A program made the translations under genes and the position numbers. Below the pieces are notes generated by a model. The model was not told where the DNA came from. It saw only the letters and a list, made by a program, of their open reading frames with translations, and made no database searches. From an uncultured Acidobacteriota bacterium (GTDB taxonomy: Bacteria > Acidobacteriota > Terriglobia > Bryobacterales > Bryobacteraceae): a stretch of 64,000 bases of DNA. Every line of letters starts with the position of its first letter. The first letter of the stretch is position 1. The DNA lies in the NCBI GenBank assembly GCA_902826605.1, contig CADEFM010000002.1, positions 62,001 through 126,000 of the forward strand. Direction: 5' to 3'. Positions 16,097 through 25,130 of this stretch are shown here, in pieces.

Positions 16097-16626
16097 GCGA
16101 AGACGCCCGCTACCCCATCGGCAAATTCATCGCGCCTGTAGTAAGCGCTCCCGAGCATCGGCAGGGTTGGATTCGCGAAATCGCCGAATGCCCCATGCGC
16201 TTGCGGGAAGCGGTAGCGGGGTTCACCAGGGTTCAGCTCGACACTCCCTATCGTGAAGGCGGTTGGACCATACGGCAAGTGGTGCACCACATTCCGGACA
16301 GCCACGTGAACGCGTATATCCGGATGAAACTGGCTTTAACGGAAGAGGAACCGCTCATCAAGCCATATGATGAGGCCAAATGGGCTCAGCTGCCGGACGC
16401 TGTCACTGCGCCGCCAGAAGTTTCGCTGCTTCTGTTGGAAGGTCTGCACGGCCGTTGGGTGATACTTCTTGAAGCCATGACGGAGGCCGATTACGGCAAG
16501 GTTTGCTGGCATCCCGAATATCCCGACGGTCCTCTTCGCATGGATGTGGTGTTGGCGATGTACGCGTGGCATTCTCGCCATCACGTGGGGCATATTCGTG
16601 CCCTGCGCGCGCGCAGGCGTTGGTAG
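16093..16626 (+). CDS. YfiT-type DinB-superfamily transferase/hydrolase
   Basis: A 177-residue DinB-like four-helix protein of the YfiT (putative metal-dependent hydrolase, bacillithiol-transferase-like) group. YPIGKFIAP is the family opening; VVHHIPDSHVNAY and WHSRHHVGHI supply the three metal-binding His. GTG 16093 is chosen as start because the family N-terminus begins right there and GTGA overlaps the previous stop, suggesting coupling. Related enzymes conjugate thiol cofactors with electrophiles. The thiol used here is unknown. Confidence 0.85.
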   Translation: MSEDARYPIGKFIAPVVSAPEHRQGWIREIAECPMRLREAVAGFTRVQLDTPYREGGWTIRQVVHHIPDSHVNAYIRMKLALTEEEPLIKPYDEAKWAQLPDAVTAPPEVSLLLLEGLHGRWVILLEAMTEADYGKVCWHPEYPDGPLRMDVVLAMYAWHSRHHVGHIRALRARRRW

Positions 16627-16673
16627 AAGCCGGACATTTGCCGCCGACTGCGCGCGTGCCGCATAATCCAGGA

Positions 16674-17003
16674 ATGACCCACGACTTCGTCACGACGGCA
16701 TTCACATTGGACGGCTACCGCATCACACAGAACCTGGGACTTGTGCGCGGGATCATTGTGCGCTCACGCTCCATTTTCGGGACCATCGGCGCCAGTTTAC
16801 AGACGCTGGTGGGCGGCAACATCACTTTGCTCACGGATTTGTGTGAGCGTACCCGCAGCGACGCGTTCGAAAGAATGGTGCAGCACGGCATGATGATGGG
16901 CGGCAATGCGATCATTGGTGTGCGCTATGACGCCACCGAAGTCATGCAGGGTGTTACGGAAGTCCTGTGTTATGGGACGGCAGTGGTTGTGGAGAAGGCC
17001 TGA
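16674..17003 (+). CDS. YbjQ/UPF0145 family protein
   Basis: A 109-residue protein of the YbjQ (UPF0145, putative heavy-metal-binding) family. It shows the typical first half LGLVRGIIVRSRSIFGTIGA and the end GGNAIIGVRYDATEVMQG with VLCYGTAVVVE. YbjQ proteins form ring-shaped oligomers, and the family's metal binding is only presumed. ATG 16674 is used since the frame before it overlaps the YfiT gene. It starts 47 bases after that gene and 20 bases before the stress protein, so the three may form an operon. Confidence 0.9.
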   Translation: MTHDFVTTAFTLDGYRITQNLGLVRGIIVRSRSIFGTIGASLQTLVGGNITLLTDLCERTRSDAFERMVQHGMMMGGNAIIGVRYDATEVMQGVTEVLCYGTAVVVEKA

Positions 17004-17023
17004 GCGCACCGCCGGGAGGGTCA

Positions 17024-17914
17024 ATGAAAGTTATCGCCGCCGTGGATGCCTCCGCTGCATCCGAGGACGTATTGTCCGAGATCGCCATCCGCCGCTGGCC
17101 GGACGGAACACGCTTCGAAGTATTGACGATCGCCGATACCGGGCAGCTCTCCATGGGGGAAGCCGTCGTGGAGGAGTTGCAGGTGACGGCGCGCGAAGTC
17201 GCGCAGCGTGCGGCGGACAGGCTTGCCGCCGCGGGCTTCCAAGCCATTGCGCGTACGCAGTGGGGCGATCCGAAAACCGCCATCCTGGACTACGCCGCCG
17301 ACGGTGTGGCGGATTGGATTGTGATCGGAGCGCATACCTCGCTGATCGATGGCTTTCTGCTGGGAAGCGTCGCGAAAGCTCTGATCCGCCAGGCCCCCTG
17401 TCCAGTGGAGATTGTGCGCCGCAGCGAATGGAGAAAGGACAAAGATCCGGGGAAGCGCATACTGCTCGCGACCGATGGTTCGGAAGCTTCGGAACTGGCG
17501 GCGCGTTCGATTGCCTCTCGCCCCTGGTCCAAAGGAACGCAGGTGCGCGTCTTCAGCGCCGTGGAGCTCTCCATCTCCACCTTGCAGGCGTTTGAGCCGC
17601 CCATGGTGCATTCGCAGGCCGTGGAGGAAATGAGGGTGCAGGCGTTGCTCTCCGCCGAGGCGGCCATCGGCCGCGCACGTGAAATTCTCGAAAGCGCGGA
17701 CGTCACGGTTTCAGAGGCGCTATCGGTGCTTTTCGAAAAGCCAGCAAAAGTGATCATCGACGAAGCCAGGGACTGGGGCACCGACATGATTGTGGTAGGC
17801 TCCCACGGCCGCCGCGGCTGGAGCCGCTTGTGGCTGGGATCGGTTTGCGAGGCCGTGGCGATGCACGCGAAGTGCTGTGTGGAAGTGGTGCGCCAAACTC
17901 CCAGCCCCGCGTGA
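17024..17914 (+). CDS. Tandem-domain universal stress protein
   Basis: A 296-residue protein with two UspA domains (about 1-140 and 147-296). The first begins MKVIAAVDASAASED and has IVIGAHTSLIDGFLLGSVA; the second begins ILLATDGSEASELAARS and has VGSHGRRGWSRLWLGSV. The latter fits the ATP-binding G-2X-G-9X-G(S/T) motif fully, the former only partly, so ATP may bind mainly to the second half. GGGAGGG at 17015-17021 is a strong ribosome site for ATG 17024. Such proteins support survival under starvation or low oxygen. Confidence 0.9.
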   Translation: MKVIAAVDASAASEDVLSEIAIRRWPDGTRFEVLTIADTGQLSMGEAVVEELQVTAREVAQRAADRLAAAGFQAIARTQWGDPKTAILDYAADGVADWIVIGAHTSLIDGFLLGSVAKALIRQAPCPVEIVRRSEWRKDKDPGKRILLATDGSEASELAARSIASRPWSKGTQVRVFSAVELSISTLQAFEPPMVHSQAVEEMRVQALLSAEAAIGRAREILESADVTVSEALSVLFEKPAKVIIDEARDWGTDMIVVGSHGRRGWSRLWLGSVCEAVAMHAKCCVEVVRQTPSPA

Positions 17915-17922
17915 GTGCCGCC

Positions 17923-17956
17923 TAAAACAAAACGACCCGGTGGGAATACCACCGGG
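17923..17956 (-). terminator. Rho-independent terminator after pnp
   Basis: CCCGGTGG (17936-17943) pairs perfectly with CCACCGGG (17949-17956) around a five-base loop. On the minus strand the stem is followed by TCGTTTTGTTTTA, so it terminates the pnp transcript, which ends at 17980. On the plus strand the following T-run is short, so termination of the stress-protein gene would be weaker. Confidence 0.85.
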
Positions 17957-17979
17957 CCGTTTGAATCGCTGAATCGCTT

Positions 17980-20097
17980 CTAGCCTTGGGCTTTGCCCTC
18001 GGCCTTGAGCTTCTCTCGCTGTTCTTTCAGGATCGCCCGGCGGCTGAGTTTAATCTTGTTGCCTTCAAGCGCCAGCACCTTTACCAGGATCTGATCGCCT
18101 TCGTTCAACTCATCGCGAACTTCCTTAATGCGGCTTTCCGAAATTTCGGAGATGTGCAGCAGGCCATCGGTGCCGGGGAAGATTTCCACGAACGCCCCGA
18201 AATCCACGATGCGGACTACCTTACCTAGGTACGTCTTGCCGATCTCGGCGGTCGCGCAGATATCCTGCACCATCTGCATGGCTCGATCGCCGGCGATTCC
18301 GTCGGTGGAGAAGATCTTCACGCTGCCGTCGTCTTCCACATCGATTTTGCAACCCGTGGCTTCGACGATGCCGCGGATGACCTTGCCGCCCGGTCCGATC
18401 AGCTCGCGGATCTTGTCCACCGGAATCTTCAGGCTGGCGATGCGCGGTGCGTAGGGCGACATCTTCTCGCGCGGCGCGGAGATGGCCGCGTTCATGATGT
18501 CGAGCAGGTACATGCGCCCCTGGCGGGCTTGTTCCAGCGCTTCCTTCAAAATGGCGTGCGTGACGTTGGGGACCTTGATATCCATCTGCAACGCCGTGAT
18601 GCCGTCCTTGGTGCCGGCGACTTTAAAGTCCATGTCGCCGTAATGGTCTTCTGCGCCCGCGATATCGGTGAGTACGGCGTAGTCCTTGCCTTCCATCACC
18701 AGGCCCATCGCGATACCCGCCACGGCCGCGGTAATCGGCACACCCGCGTCCATCAGGGACAACGAACCTCCGCACACAGACGCCATGGAACTGGAGCCAT
18801 TCGATTCCAGAATATCGCTGACAAGGCGGATCGTATACGGGAACGCCTGATCGTTGGGGATGACCGCTGCAAGGGCACGCTCAGCCAGCGCGCCATGGCC
18901 GATTTCACGGCGGCCAGCACCGCGCATAAATCCAACTTCACCAACGCTAAACGGAGGGAAGTTATAGTGCAACATGAAGCGCTTGGAGCTTTCCGAAGCA
19001 TCCAGCAATTCAATGCGCTGCTCGTCGTCCTTGGTGCCGAGCGTCGCGGTCACCAGCGCCTGCGTCTCACCGCGTGTGAACAGCGACGATCCGTGAGTGC
19101 GCGGCAGCACCGTGGTTTCGATCTCGATCTTGCGGATCTGGTCGAACTTGCGGCCATCCGGACGGCGGCGGGCTTTCAGCATTTCGTCGCGGAAGATGCG
19201 TTCCTTGAGCGTGTCGAAGAGCTTCTTGCCTTCTTCCTTCTGGTCGTCCGCCAGGGCTTCCATGGCCTTCTTTTTGGCGGCGTCCACGCGAGCGTAGCTT
19301 TCCAGCTTCTCGTACTTCTGCGTGTTCATCGCGTCCTGCAATTCCGTGCGAACGCCCGCCGCGATCTGATCGTAGAGCGCCTGATTGATGACCGGCGGCG
19401 TGTACGTGCGCTTGGTCTTGCCGCATTTCTTCATTAACTCGCGGATGCCCGCGGCGAGCTTCTTGCAGCAATCGTGCCCGAACTCGATGGCCGCCAGCAC
19501 TTCGGCCTCGGTGGCCTGCTGCGCGCCGGATTCCACCATGACGACGCCTTCCGGGGTGGCCGCGACGACGATGTTCAGCTTGGACGCCTTGGTCTCCTCA
19601 TAGGTGGGGTTGGCAACCATCTTTCCGTCCACAATTCCGACGCGGACGCCGGAGATCACGTGTTCGAACGGGATGTCCGAAATGGCGAGCGCCGCGCCAG
19701 CGCCGATGATGGCGAGCGTGGAAGGATCACGCGCCGGATCGGCCGAAAACACAAAGCCGATCACCTGCGTCTCATTGGTGAAGCCTTCCGGGAACAGCGG
19801 GCGGATGGGGCGGTCAATCAGGCGGCAGGTGAGCGTTTCTTTTTCACTTTGGCGCCCTTCGCGTTTGATGAAGCCGCCGGGAAAGCGCCCGGCGGAGAAA
19901 GTGTATTCGCGGTAATCCACCGTCAGGGGGAAGAACGCGGCGTTCGGCTTGGGCTCCGGGTTGGAGCAGGCGGTGACCAGCACCACCGATTCTCCGGACC
20001 GTACGATGACCGATCCATTGGCCTGCTTGGCCATCTTCCCTGATTCAATGGTTACGATCCGGCCACCGCCGAGATCGATTTCAACGGAATGCAACAT
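17980..20097 (-). CDS. pnp: Polynucleotide phosphorylase
   Basis: A 705-residue PNPase with the standard order: RNase PH domain 1 (about 1-230, with [16 protein letters not shown]), helical linker, catalytic RNase PH domain 2 (about 310-545, with [30 protein letters not shown] and [20 protein letters not shown]), KH domain ([18 protein letters not shown]) and C-terminal S1 domain ([18 protein letters not shown]). It degrades RNA 3' to 5' using phosphate and can add tails. It lies downstream of rpsO, the classical arrangement, with a stem-loop between them. Confidence 0.98.
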   Translation of the reverse strand: MLHSVEIDLGGGRIVTIESGKMAKQANGSVIVRSGESVVLVTACSNPEPKPNAAFFPLTVDYREYTFSAGRFPGGFIKREGRQSEKETLTCRLIDRPIRPLFPEGFTNETQVIGFVFSADPARDPSTLAIIGAGAALAISDIPFEHVISGVRVGIVDGKMVANPTYEETKASKLNIVVAATPEGVVMVESGAQQATEAEVLAAIEFGHDCCKKLAAGIRELMKKCGKTKRTYTPPVINQALYDQIAAGVRTELQDAMNTQKYEKLESYARVDAAKKKAMEALADDQKEEGKKLFDTLKERIFRDEMLKARRRPDGRKFDQIRKIEIETTVLPRTHGSSLFTRGETQALVTATLGTKDDEQRIELLDASESSKRFMLHYNFPPFSVGEVGFMRGAGRREIGHGALAERALAAVIPNDQAFPYTIRLVSDILESNGSSSMASVCGGSLSLMDAGVPITAAVAGIAMGLVMEGKDYAVLTDIAGAEDHYGDMDFKVAGTKDGITALQMDIKVPNVTHAILKEALEQARQGRMYLLDIMNAAISAPREKMSPYAPRIASLKIPVDKIRELIGPGGKVIRGIVEATGCKIDVEDDGSVKIFSTDGIAGDRAMQMVQDICATAEIGKTYLGKVVRIVDFGAFVEIFPGTDGLLHISEISESRIKEVRDELNEGDQILVKVLALEGNKIKLSRRAILKEQREKLKAEGKAQG

Positions 20098-20200
20098 GTT
20101 TGGAAATGTCCTTTAATCAAGACCTGGAGGGAATACGCCACAAGCGCTTCCACCGGCCTGCTTTGATCAAGAGGAGACTATGGAGGGTTTCCGTAGGTTT

Positions 20201-20234
20201 GCCGGTAACGCTGTTTTCTCACGAAAACGCCGGC
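20201..20234 (-). other. Stem-loop between rpsO and pnp
   Basis: GTTTTC (20213-20218) pairs with GAAAAC (20223-20228) over a four-base loop; outside it GCCGG 20201-20205 can pair with CCGGC 20230-20234 with an asymmetric bulge. Its position just after rpsO resembles the processing/partial-termination hairpins in the rpsO-pnp spacer of other bacteria. There is no clean T-tract, so processing or 3'-end protection is likelier than termination. Confidence 0.5.
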
Positions 20235-20257
20235 GGCTAGAGATCGAATTCCCGTTA

Positions 20258-20527
20258 CTAGCGGCGGATGCCAAGACTCGTAATCAACGTCTTGTAGCGC
20301 TCCGGGCTGCCGCTGCGCAAATAATCCAACAACCGGCGTCGACGCGCCACCATCTGTAGCAGACCTCTGCGCGAGTGGTGATCTTTCTTATGCGTCTTGA
20401 AATGCTCCGTCAACTCAGCAATCCGCCGGCTGAGAATCGCAACCTGCACCTCCGGCGAGCCCGTGTCCGTCGTGTGGACCCGGAACTTTGAGATGACCGT
20501 ACTTTTTTCCGCGCTCGCCAGTGCCAT
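20258..20527 (-). CDS. rpsO: Ribosomal protein S15 (uS15)
   Basis: An 89-residue protein, the normal length for S15. Conserved segments include [21 protein letters not shown], quoted here as [19 protein letters not shown], then [20 protein letters not shown] and [13 protein letters not shown]. It binds 16S rRNA early in small-subunit assembly. GAGGAG lies about 13 bases before the ATG. It precedes pnp on the same strand. Confidence 0.97.
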   Translation of the reverse strand: MALASAEKSTVISKFRVHTTDTGSPEVQVAILSRRIAELTEHFKTHKKDHHSRRGLLQMVARRRRLLDYLRSGSPERYKTLITSLGIRR

Positions 20528-20600
20528 TCGAGATTCGATACTCCTCGTCTTTATCTTAATCGTTTCTGTTTCAGTGAATAGGATAGCACAGGGTGGATGA

Positions 20601-21240
20601 TCATTGATCGAACTCTAAATCGAAGTAAGGGCACCGTTGGATCGCTGGGTCGTAGGAGAGAAGGAGAAGGACCTGACCGATATTCTGAGGGCGGCTGAAT
20701 TTGTGCGCGGCCAGAAATTCGTTGACCGTGGACCAGGACAGGATGGGTTCGTCGGTATGAATCACAAGGATATAACCGCCTGTGTACGGGCCACCCTTAA
20801 GCTCTTTAGAATCCTTGCGTCGGATGAGTTCCGACAGGCCGTCGAGAAAAGCTTGCCTCGTCCAATTGGCCAAACCGTACCGGCCCCTCTTGACGGCGCG
20901 AATCTGGTCTTCACTGACGAGTTCGGTTACCTCGATAGCGATTCGCTTGCCGTCCGCGGAAAGAGCTTCGCAATCTGGAGGATCGTTCCCTGTTCCGCGG
21001 CTCTGATAATGAAAGAAGAAGAGCGCATCGTCACCAGCCAGCGCTTCGGCAAGAAAGCCGACAACACCCGATTCCTTCAGATCCTTGTCATGATAGTCGA
21101 AGGAGGCGGCATATCCGCGCTGCTTCTTTGCGATGGTCTGCAGCGTATCGTGGAAGCTTCGGCAGATCTCCGCCTCTTCCTCGGCAGCGGCCTGTTCTTC
21201 GGTCAGCGGTAGAACTGTCTCTTTCAGCGGGCCCCCCTGA
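20601..21240 (-). pseudogene. Start-less, nuclease-like protein fragment
   Basis: The frame is open from 21240 down to 20601 and reads like real protein for about 210 residues, but it has no ATG or GTG in a sensible place. It starts immediately after the stop of the upstream secreted-protein gene. A CTG at 21227, after AGGGGGG, is the only candidate start. The text contains DPPDCEALSADGKRIAIEVT, which fits the Asp...Glu-x-Thr/Lys core of the PD-(D/E)XK nuclease fold, followed by helices and strands ([32 protein letters not shown]). It may be the tail of a truncated nuclease gene or a CTG-started gene. Confidence 0.5.
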
Positions 21241-21993
21241 CTAGTTGCCTTCGCACTTGCCGCCGGGGCAACGGTTATTCTCCTGGCACTCGTATTCGAA
21301 GAGGCCGACCTTATCCCAATCCGGTCTCGCTTTGATTTCGAATTCCTGCGACCAAGGTGCGGTGAAAATTTTCGGATCGTCGATGGTGAGTGTGTAAGAG
21401 ATCGCGTCCTTGTCCTTGAAGCGGATGCGCTCCACAGTGCGCAGCGCGTCGCTGTGCATGCGAAATTCTTTGGGGTTGGTATAGAAATTGTCGTCCAGCG
21501 CCCAGCGCTTGAAGTTCGTGGTCTCAATCACCAGAGTGTCGCCTTCCCAATGCCCCACGGGATCGCCATAGAACATGGGTTCCAAACCTTCCCGATGCGG
21601 ACGCCCGTCCAGCGGGATGATGCGGGTCATCCGTTGAAACTCGTGCACGATCACCATGTGAGTCTTCGTCTGGAAGAACTGCATGGCGTTGGCAGAGAGC
21701 ATGGCGGCCGGGAATCCCGCAGGCATGCAGAAATCACGCGGCTCGTCGTGGCGCGATACGCCCGTTCGAGGCTCCAGGAACGGTTCGCCACCCGGCTTTA
21801 ATGGCGTGAAGTTCTTGCGGTCGAAGATGGTCGCCGACGAACGCCCGCGCTCGGCGCCGGGTAAATACTTCGGCCATTCGTAAGTGCCGGTGAAATCCGG
21901 CTTGCCATCGGCAGTTCGGGCGATACCGGGAACGGGCGTCTGCCCGGAAACAAAAGCTGTCGAGAGCAATGCGATTGCAAAAATGATTTTCAT
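21241..21993 (-). CDS. Secreted protein of an acidobacterial expanded family
   Basis: A 250-residue protein with signal peptide (IIFAIALLSTAFVSGQ). ATG 21993 has GAGGAAACTCCA before it; the longer frame overlaps the neighbour. The mature protein has RTADGKPDFTGTYEWPKYL at its start, PRDFCMPAGFPAAM, MVIVHEFQRMTRIIPLDGRP, GHWEGDTLVIETTNF and PWSQEFEIKARPD. This pattern (GKPDF.G.W ... GWW/GHWEGDTLV) occurs in many paralogues in Solibacter-type genomes and often beside DUF6152 genes, as here (10-base gap). No activity is known to me. Confidence 0.8.
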   Translation of the reverse strand: MKIIFAIALLSTAFVSGQTPVPGIARTADGKPDFTGTYEWPKYLPGAERGRSSATIFDRKNFTPLKPGGEPFLEPRTGVSRHDEPRDFCMPAGFPAAMLSANAMQFFQTKTHMVIVHEFQRMTRIIPLDGRPHREGLEPMFYGDPVGHWEGDTLVIETTNFKRWALDDNFYTNPKEFRMHSDALRTVERIRFKDKDAISYTLTIDDPKIFTAPWSQEFEIKARPDWDKVGLFEYECQENNRCPGGKCEGN

Positions 21994-22003
21994 TGGAGTT
22001 TCC

Positions 22004-22408
22004 TCACTGTTTCGCGCGATCTTCGGCGCCAGCCGTGAATACGCTGCTGCCATCCGGGAATGTGACTTTTGAGCCCGCTCCATTGTTGGACCCGTCTTTG
22101 GCGCGGAATCCATCCACGACGACGCTGGAACCGATTTTCAGGACACCCTTGGTCACGCCGCGCCGCATCAACTGGCCGGGAGCGCCGCCCGAAAAACCCC
22201 AGTTGGTGGTGCTTCCGTCCGCATTCTTGATGTCGATATAAAACCATATGTGCGGATTCTGCCATTCCACCCTGGTGACCGTGCCGGTCATCTTAATGGG
22301 CTTGGAATCGTCAAATTCCGCCGAAAACGAATGGTGTGCCAATAATGGCAGGGTGCCGCACAGCGCACCCGCCAGGACCAACAGAGTTCGCAGTTTCATA
22401 TTTCTCAT
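22004..22408 (-). CDS. DUF6152 secreted protein
   Basis: A 134-residue exported protein: signal peptide (LRTLLVLAGALCGTLPLLA) then AHHSFSAEFDDSKPI, the DUF6152 hallmark. The mature part continues MTGTVTRVEWQNPHIWFYID and WGFSGGAPGQLMRRG, suggesting a small beta-barrel of OB type. HHS after the cut could bind metal. It is the first gene of a two-gene unit with the secreted protein downstream. Function is unknown. Confidence 0.88.
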   Translation of the reverse strand: MRNMKLRTLLVLAGALCGTLPLLAHHSFSAEFDDSKPIKMTGTVTRVEWQNPHIWFYIDIKNADGSTTNWGFSGGAPGQLMRRGVTKGVLKIGSSVVVDGFRAKDGSNNGAGSKVTFPDGSSVFTAGAEDRAKQ

Positions 22409-22559
22409 CCTACCAAGGAGTTAAAGATAAAACGGTGAATGGTTTCCTGGGGTTACCTACCCCCTCAGTTTTCGTTGGTACCGGTACCACCCCCAGGAAG
22501 GATCTAAAGTCCCGGCCCTATCCCACCGATTGGATAGCGATTGTCGGAGGTGCAAGCCG

Positions 22560-23762
22560 ATGTTGACCAACATGTCTTGGCGGTGGCCCGCGGAAGCGGC
22601 TACACGGTTTTCATTCTGGACGCCCGATCTCAGTGAAGATCAGATTGAGGGAGAACGTCTTTTGGAAGACGGCAACTTTGTTCAGGCGGAAATCCGGCTG
22701 ACGAAAGCCATTGTGGATAGTGAGCGGCGCAGGCAGCCATCCAAACGGCGGATTCAACTGAGGTTGGAATTGGCCGAGGCCCAGCACCAGCAGTTCCAAC
22801 ACGGCGATACTCCGGTAAAACTCACCGCCGCTGAGGGAGTGATCCGGGAGGCGCTGGATATAGCGCTCCGTACGCAGGATAAGCAAGCGCAAGTGGAATG
22901 CCTTGACGTGCTCGCCGAAATTCTTGCCGACGCTGGCAAGTACGAAGTGTTGGAGCAGGTTGTGGAAGACGCCAACCGCGCGGAAGCCGGCGTGAGCGGC
23001 GCGGAGCCGATTCGCTGGTGCCGACGTATGCAGCTTCTAGGACTGGCGCGCCGCAAGAGCGGCCGCTTGGGCGACGCCGTGGAAATTCTGGAAGAAGCCG
23101 CCAAAGCGTGTGAAAAGATCCTGGGTCCGGAACACGTGGAGACCGCCGGACATTGGACGGAGCTGGGCAGCGCTTGTCATTTTTTGGGTCAGCACGCAAA
23201 AGCGCAGAAATTTCTCGCTCGCGCGATCAAGGTTCATGAAAGCCAACGCGGCCTAGATTCTCAAGAGGCCGTTCATGATCTCAGTCTGCTGACTGGATCC
23301 TACGAAGCCGCTGGCGACTTGGACGCTGCCGCGGACCTCCAAGAACGAGTGTTGAGCTTGAGACTCAGAGCGGTGGGTGTGAGCCTGGATGAAATCGCGG
23401 AAGCGCAATTCGCGTTAGCCGGGCTCTACATCAAATGGAACCGTCCGGCGCGGGCGCGCGAGTTGCTGATGGAAGCCATCGGCACGTTTAGGCGGACCAA
23501 AGGCGCGCGTCTGGCCGCGGCGCATGAAACCCTGGGATTCGTTGAAGAACGTTGCACGCACTTTCAGAGCGCGCTAACCGAATTGGCCAACGCCGGAAAG
23601 GTGTGGGAGACGCTGCAGGACGAGCACACGCCAGAACTGATCCGAAACCTGGAATACCGGGCCGCACTCATGGATAGGATGAAGATGAGGAAGGACGCCG
23701 ATTACCTGCGTCAGCGGGCGTTGGCGCTCACGAACGCATCGCGCTGGGCTCACGCGAGTTAG
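22560..23762 (+). CDS. TPR-repeat protein, cytoplasmic
   Basis: A 400-residue protein of tetratricopeptide type with no signal peptide. ATG 22560 is preceded by GGAGGTG. Helical repeats span about residues 30-385: GERLLEDGNFVQAEIRLTKA, GLARRKSGRLGDAVEILEEA, ELGSACHFLGQHAKAQKFLA, LTGSYEAAGDLDAAADLQER, ALAGLYIKWNRPARARELLM. The 42-residue spacing of the middle repeats suggests the kinesin-light-chain-like TPR_10/12 form. It should act as a protein-binding scaffold. Its stop is two bases from that of the convergent pilin gene. Confidence 0.8.
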   Translation: MLTNMSWRWPAEAATRFSFWTPDLSEDQIEGERLLEDGNFVQAEIRLTKAIVDSERRRQPSKRRIQLRLELAEAQHQQFQHGDTPVKLTAAEGVIREALDIALRTQDKQAQVECLDVLAEILADAGKYEVLEQVVEDANRAEAGVSGAEPIRWCRRMQLLGLARRKSGRLGDAVEILEEAAKACEKILGPEHVETAGHWTELGSACHFLGQHAKAQKFLARAIKVHESQRGLDSQEAVHDLSLLTGSYEAAGDLDAAADLQERVLSLRLRAVGVSLDEIAEAQFALAGLYIKWNRPARARELLMEAIGTFRRTKGARLAAAHETLGFVEERCTHFQSALTELANAGKVWETLQDEHTPELIRNLEYRAALMDRMKMRKDADYLRQRALALTNASRWAHAS

Positions 23763-23764
23763 GG

Positions 23765-24229
23765 CTATTTGATCGCGTCGCTATTGACGTTAGCCGGTTC
23801 CTGACTCCAGTTATTACGAACGACCAAAGTTTGATCCGAGAAAAACGTGCGCCTTCCGGAACTTCCAAAGCTTTCCGGAATGGCGGTAATCGAGTATCCC
23901 GTTGGGCTCGCCTGCACCGCGAAAATGTAGCCGCTGTTCTTGCCTTCCGCCAGCACTTTGGGAATCAGGTCCGCAGCCGCCGGACTGGGTGAGCCGCTCG
24001 CCGGAGGGCCTAATTCGGACAGCACGGTGGCGTATTTGCCGAACTGCGAATTGTACTGCAATTGGGCCTGATGCAGCGTCTGAATCTGCCGGATGGCAGC
24101 CATCTCATGAGCCGACATCAACTGCTTATTCATCTGTGGCACCGCGATGGCGGCGATCACCAGGATGATGGCGATCACGATCAGCAGCTCGATCAACGAA
24201 AAACCACGGCGGCGGCGTTGGGTTCTCAT
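23765..24229 (-). CDS. Type IV pilin-like protein
   Basis: A 154-residue prepilin-like protein. The basic leader RTQRRRRG is followed by FSLIELLIVIAIILVIAAIA, the class III/type IVa N-terminus cut by prepilin peptidase after the Gly; Glu5 of the mature form is present. The rest (about 120 residues) has a pseudopilin-like head with no Cys pair. ATG 24229 begins the leader; a longer frame adds unrelated residues. No assembly ATPase or peptidase is nearby, so it is a lone minor pilin or pseudopilin. It runs on the same strand as the gene at 24303. Confidence 0.85.
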   Translation of the reverse strand: MRTQRRRRGFSLIELLIVIAIILVIAAIAVPQMNKQLMSAHEMAAIRQIQTLHQAQLQYNSQFGKYATVLSELGPPASGSPSPAAADLIPKVLAEGKNSGYIFAVQASPTGYSITAIPESFGSSGRRTFFSDQTLVVRNNWSQEPANVNSDAIK

Positions 24230-24302
24230 ATCTTCTATATTAGACGCCACCGCGCGGGCGCGCGTGCAGCGATACGGTGAACGGCACCACTGCGGCACGC
24301 CA

Positions 24303-25091
24303 CTATTTTTTCTGCTGATTCGAAGGGGGCGACGAATTGGGCTTCGCGTCGTCCTTCACTTCGTCGCCGAAGATAATTCTGGTCTCCGCGCCAAATTGCT
24401 TGTAATCTTCGTATCGGATGGTCTGGCGGATGCGGACGTCCTGGCCGCTGTCAAAGCGCAGTGTGTCGTTCGCAATGGTGTAGGTTGGGAACCAATACTT
24501 GCCATCGATCTGTTCGCGGTAGGTTTCGAACTTTGGATAGCGGCTGTCAGAGCCTTTCTTTGTCAGGCCCACACCGCGCCCGTAGGATTTGACGATTTGC
24601 AGGTCTCGGTCATCCACCCAGACAATCCCGGAGAAATAGCGCTGGCCCGCCGCCATGGTCTTGGGCTTGACCGCGAAGACATACGTGCCAATCTCGTCCA
24701 CTTTTTGGGGGCCCAGATAGCGAATAAGATACTTGGGTAAATCTGGGGTGGTCAGTACGAAGGGTTGGACGTCCCGCATGTCCTGCAAGTCTTGCGGTTC
24801 CAGATTAATGCTCTGCAGGGAGGAGACAGGCGCGCGCACCACTTTTTCGGTACGCTTACCTTCGCCGGAAAAGACGATGTCGGATACCATCTCCCAGCGT
24901 TCGCGCGGAGAACCCGAATCGTCGAGCACCTGAATGCGAGCCGATTGCCGGTAGGTGTAAACTTCACGGGCTTTGGCGAAGTCCGATTCCTTAGCGGCGA
25001 ACTTTTTAATGATGTCATCGACCTGCGCGGGGGAGAGATCCTGCGCCAGCAAGCCCGCCGCGCTGCATGCCAGAAGGATGAGGGTTCGCAT
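24303..25091 (-). CDS. Exported LolA/LppX-like-fold protein (tentative)
   Basis: A 262-residue protein with a short signal peptide (LILLACSAAGLLAQ) and mature start DLSPAQVDDIIKKF. The body is strand-rich: YTYRQSARIQVLDD, ERWEMVSDIVFSGEGKRTEK, YVFAVKPKTMAAGQRYFSG, VWVDDRDLQIVKSYGR and KYWFPTYTIANDTLRF. This resembles outer-membrane lipoprotein-sorting proteins, though no lipobox or typical LolA signature is certain. A Lys/Ser/Gln-rich tail ends it. The gene lies between the pilin and acyl-CoA dehydrogenase genes, all on the minus strand. Function unassigned. Confidence 0.65.
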   Translation of the reverse strand: MRTLILLACSAAGLLAQDLSPAQVDDIIKKFAAKESDFAKAREVYTYRQSARIQVLDDSGSPRERWEMVSDIVFSGEGKRTEKVVRAPVSSLQSINLEPQDLQDMRDVQPFVLTTPDLPKYLIRYLGPQKVDEIGTYVFAVKPKTMAAGQRYFSGIVWVDDRDLQIVKSYGRGVGLTKKGSDSRYPKFETYREQIDGKYWFPTYTIANDTLRFDSGQDVRIRQTIRYEDYKQFGAETRIIFGDEVKDDAKPNSSPPSNQQKK

Positions 25092-25130
25092 AGCTTTACT
25101 ATAATCCCGACGCGGTCTCGGGGCGACAGG

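Noticed and set aside
22470..22495. GGTACCGGTACC palindrome upstream of the TPR gene as an operator
   Set aside because: A single short palindrome in GC-rich DNA with no second copy or nearby regulator is weak evidence.
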